A stretch of DNA of 5,777 nucleotides from CALGLS01 sp045105695 (GTDB lineage: Bacteria > Bacteroidota > Bacteroidia > Chitinophagales > Saprospiraceae). Positions within the stretch are counted from its first letter, which is position 1, and the number at the start of each line of letters is the position of its first letter. The notes beneath the pieces were generated by a model. The model was not told the origin of the DNA, ran no database searches, and saw only the letters and a list, made by a program, of their open reading frames with translations. The position numbers and the translations under genes were made by a program. Below, in pieces: positions 4,177-5,777 of this stretch. The stretch covers positions 1-5,777 of the forward strand of contig JBGCDT010000014.1 in the NCBI GenBank assembly GCA_045105695.1, written 5' to 3'.

Positions 4177-5777
4177 TCAAGAAGATGTTCGCAATGGTAG
4201 CACTACTCGCTGCCACTCAAGTAGTTTTTGCACAACTAAATTTAACCTATATTTCTGACTTACCTTACAATCAAGACCTAAATGATATCTGGGGTTATGT
4301 TGCTCCTGACGGAACCGAGTATGCCATAGTTGGCGCAGCCAATGGCACCTCTGTCGTTAGTCTGGCTGATCCCGCTAACCCAGAAGAGGTCGGTTATGTA
4401 CCTGGTGATAATTCTATCTGGAGAGACATAAAGGTCTGGGACGACTTTGCTTACGTAGTGACAGATGATGAAAATAGTAATGATGGGTTGACAGTTATTG
4501 ATTTGTCAGATCTTCCGAATTCCATAAGTAGCATTCAAATGACTGACTTTGGAAACCTTGGAACGTTGAACCGTTGCCATAACATCTGGATTGATGAATT
4601 CGGTTATGCTTACCTAGCAGGTTGTAACTTGAACAGTGGGGGGATGATTTACTTAGATTGTGATGCTAATCCAGCGATGCCTGAAATTATTGGTTTTGGT
4701 CCTGCGGTTTATTCGCATGATGTATATACTCGAGATAATCTCATGTATTCCTCTGAAATTAATGATGGTGTTTTTACGGTTTATGATGTAACGGATAAAG
4801 CAAATACCATCGCTTTGGGAAACCAGGAAACTGATTTTTCATTTACTCATAATGGTTGGTTGAATGATGCAGGTGATGTATTATTTACAACAGACGAATT
4901 GGAAAATGCCCCTATCGGTTCCTATGATGTTTCTGATCCATCGGATATTAAATTATTGGATTTGTACAAGCCTTTGGAGACTCTTGGAGATGGAGTGATT
5001 CCACATAATGTACATGTTTGGAACGACTGGATTATCATTTCTTATTACACAGATGGCTGCATAATCTTAGATGGTTCTAACCCAGAGAATTTGATTGAAG
5101 TAGGAAACTTCGATACTTATTTTCCTTCCAATGTTGGCTTCAACGGAGCTTGGGGTGCTTATCCTTTTTTCCCTTCAGGTCTCATTGCCATTTCTGATAT
5201 TGATAATGGCCTCTTTATACTGGAACCTGATTATGTGAGAGCATGTTGGTTAGAAGGAAAGGTGACAGATGCAGACAATGGAGCGTCTCTCAATGCAGTA
5301 GACGTGTCCATTAATACCACAGAACTAAATCAAGAAATGTCAAATGCTTCTGGTGACTATGCTACTGGTCTAGCAATAGCTGGGACTTACGAAGTGACTT
5401 ATACAAAAGCAGGATATATCCCTAAAACTTTAACTGATGTTGTGCTTGAAAATGGAGAACTAACCATTCGTGATGTAGAACTGACAAGATTACCAACTTA
5501 TGAAGTGACAGGACTCGTTATCAGGGAGGAGAATGGATCTCCAATAGAAGATGCAAGAGTATTGTTAGAAAATGATGATTTTAGCTTTGAAGTAACTACT
5601 GATGCTAATGGAATTTATTTATTTCCTGAAGTAAATGATGGTGACTATAAGGTAGTTGCATTAAAATGGGGATATCGCTTTGAAGATACTGACATTACGG
5701 TTGCCGGTGACCCCTATACTGTAGCTGATCTAGCAAAAGAACGAGGGCACACAGATGAACTTTTATATGATTCCCAT
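4173..5777 (+). CDS. Secreted choice-of-anchor B family beta-propeller protein with carboxypeptidase-regulatory-like domains (3' end cut off)
   Basis: The frame is open for 535 codons and leaves the window without a stop. Residues 1-20 form a Sec signal peptide (KK, then a hydrophobic core, cleavage likely after VFA-20). Residues about 21-352 are a beta-propeller of the choice-of-anchor B type, with blades marked by RDIKVW (84), HNIWID (136), SHDVYT (181), THNGWL (225) and PHNVHVW (277), and closing with GAWGAYPFFPSGLIAISDID (326-345). Two Ig-like carboxypeptidase-regulatory domains follow: about 358-440 (WLEGKVTDADNGASLNAVDV) and about 443-522 (VTGLVIREENGSPIEDARV, DANGIYLFPEV). The last residues (ERGHTDELLYDSH) seem to begin another extracellular domain. 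Family members in this phylum often end in a type IX secretion tail, which cannot be seen here. Ligand and role are unknown; a cell-surface or exported location is inferred. The ATG follows an A-rich leader and gives the signal peptide directly. Confidence 0.88.
   Translation, partial: MIKKMFAMVALLAATQVVFAQLNLTYISDLPYNQDLNDIWGYVAPDGTEYAIVGAANGTSVVSLADPANPEEVGYVPGDNSIWRDIKVWDDFAYVVTDDENSNDGLTVIDLSDLPNSISSIQMTDFGNLGTLNRCHNIWIDEFGYAYLAGCNLNSGGMIYLDCDANPAMPEIIGFGPAVYSHDVYTRDNLMYSSEINDGVFTVYDVTDKANTIALGNQETDFSFTHNGWLNDAGDVLFTTDELENAPIGSYDVSDPSDIKLLDLYKPLETLGDGVIPHNVHVWNDWIIISYYTDGCIILDGSNPENLIEVGNFDTYFPSNVGFNGAWGAYPFFPSGLIAISDIDNGLFILEPDYVRACWLEGKVTDADNGASLNAVDVSINTTELNQEMSNASGDYATGLAIAGTYEVTYTKAGYIPKTLTDVVLENGELTIRDVELTRLPTYEVTGLVIREENGSPIEDARVLLENDDFSFEVTTDANGIYLFPEVNDGDYKVVALKWGYRFEDTDITVAGDPYTVADLAKERGHTDELLYDSH

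Overview
The window looks like a piece of a Bacteroidota chromosome, most likely from the Saprospiraceae/Lewinella side of the phylum. This is inferred from several traits. Base composition is moderately AT-rich. No start has a convincing Shine-Dalgarno sequence, and starts sit behind A-rich stretches instead. A few sites match the Bacteroidota -7 promoter box TAnnTTTG. The protein content also fits: an EtfB-EtfA-DUF151 run and a secreted choice-of-anchor B propeller protein. No mobile element, tRNA, rRNA or CRISPR array was seen.

Left half (1-2742), all on the minus strand, reading right to left: etfB (2742-1999), etfA (1950-991), a roughly 300-base gap, then a DUF151 bifunctional-nuclease-family protein with a C-terminal UVR-like motif (688-83). 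The run ends in a clear intrinsic terminator at positions 1-34. EtfA and EtfB form the heterodimeric FAD/AMP flavoprotein that collects electrons from acyl-CoA and related dehydrogenases. The gap at 689-990 holds no intact gene but contains a suggestive 35-codon reading frame (788-895) with no usable start.

Middle (2743-3111): a divergent intergenic region of about 370 bases. It carries the presumed etfB leader, with a TATCTTTG box and a nested stem-loop, and a reasonable promoter candidate for the gene to the right.

Right half (3112-5777), all on the plus strand: a 109-residue two-TPR protein; a spacer with a hexamer repeat, a 26-base near-palindrome and two overlapping small hairpins; a hotdog-fold thioesterase closely resembling E. 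coli MenI/YdiI with its active-site residues intact; a spacer with a 30-base stem-loop and an 11-codon upstream ORF; and the first 535 codons of a secreted beta-propeller protein (choice-of-anchor B family) followed by two carboxypeptidase-regulatory-like domains. That last gene runs off the window end.

EtfAB and the MenI-like thioesterase both belong to respiratory electron transfer (flavoprotein and menaquinone), but they lie on opposite strands and nothing shows co-regulation. I see no clear new multi-gene system. The most open items are the possible broken small gene at 788-899, the structured leaders, and the truncated secreted protein.
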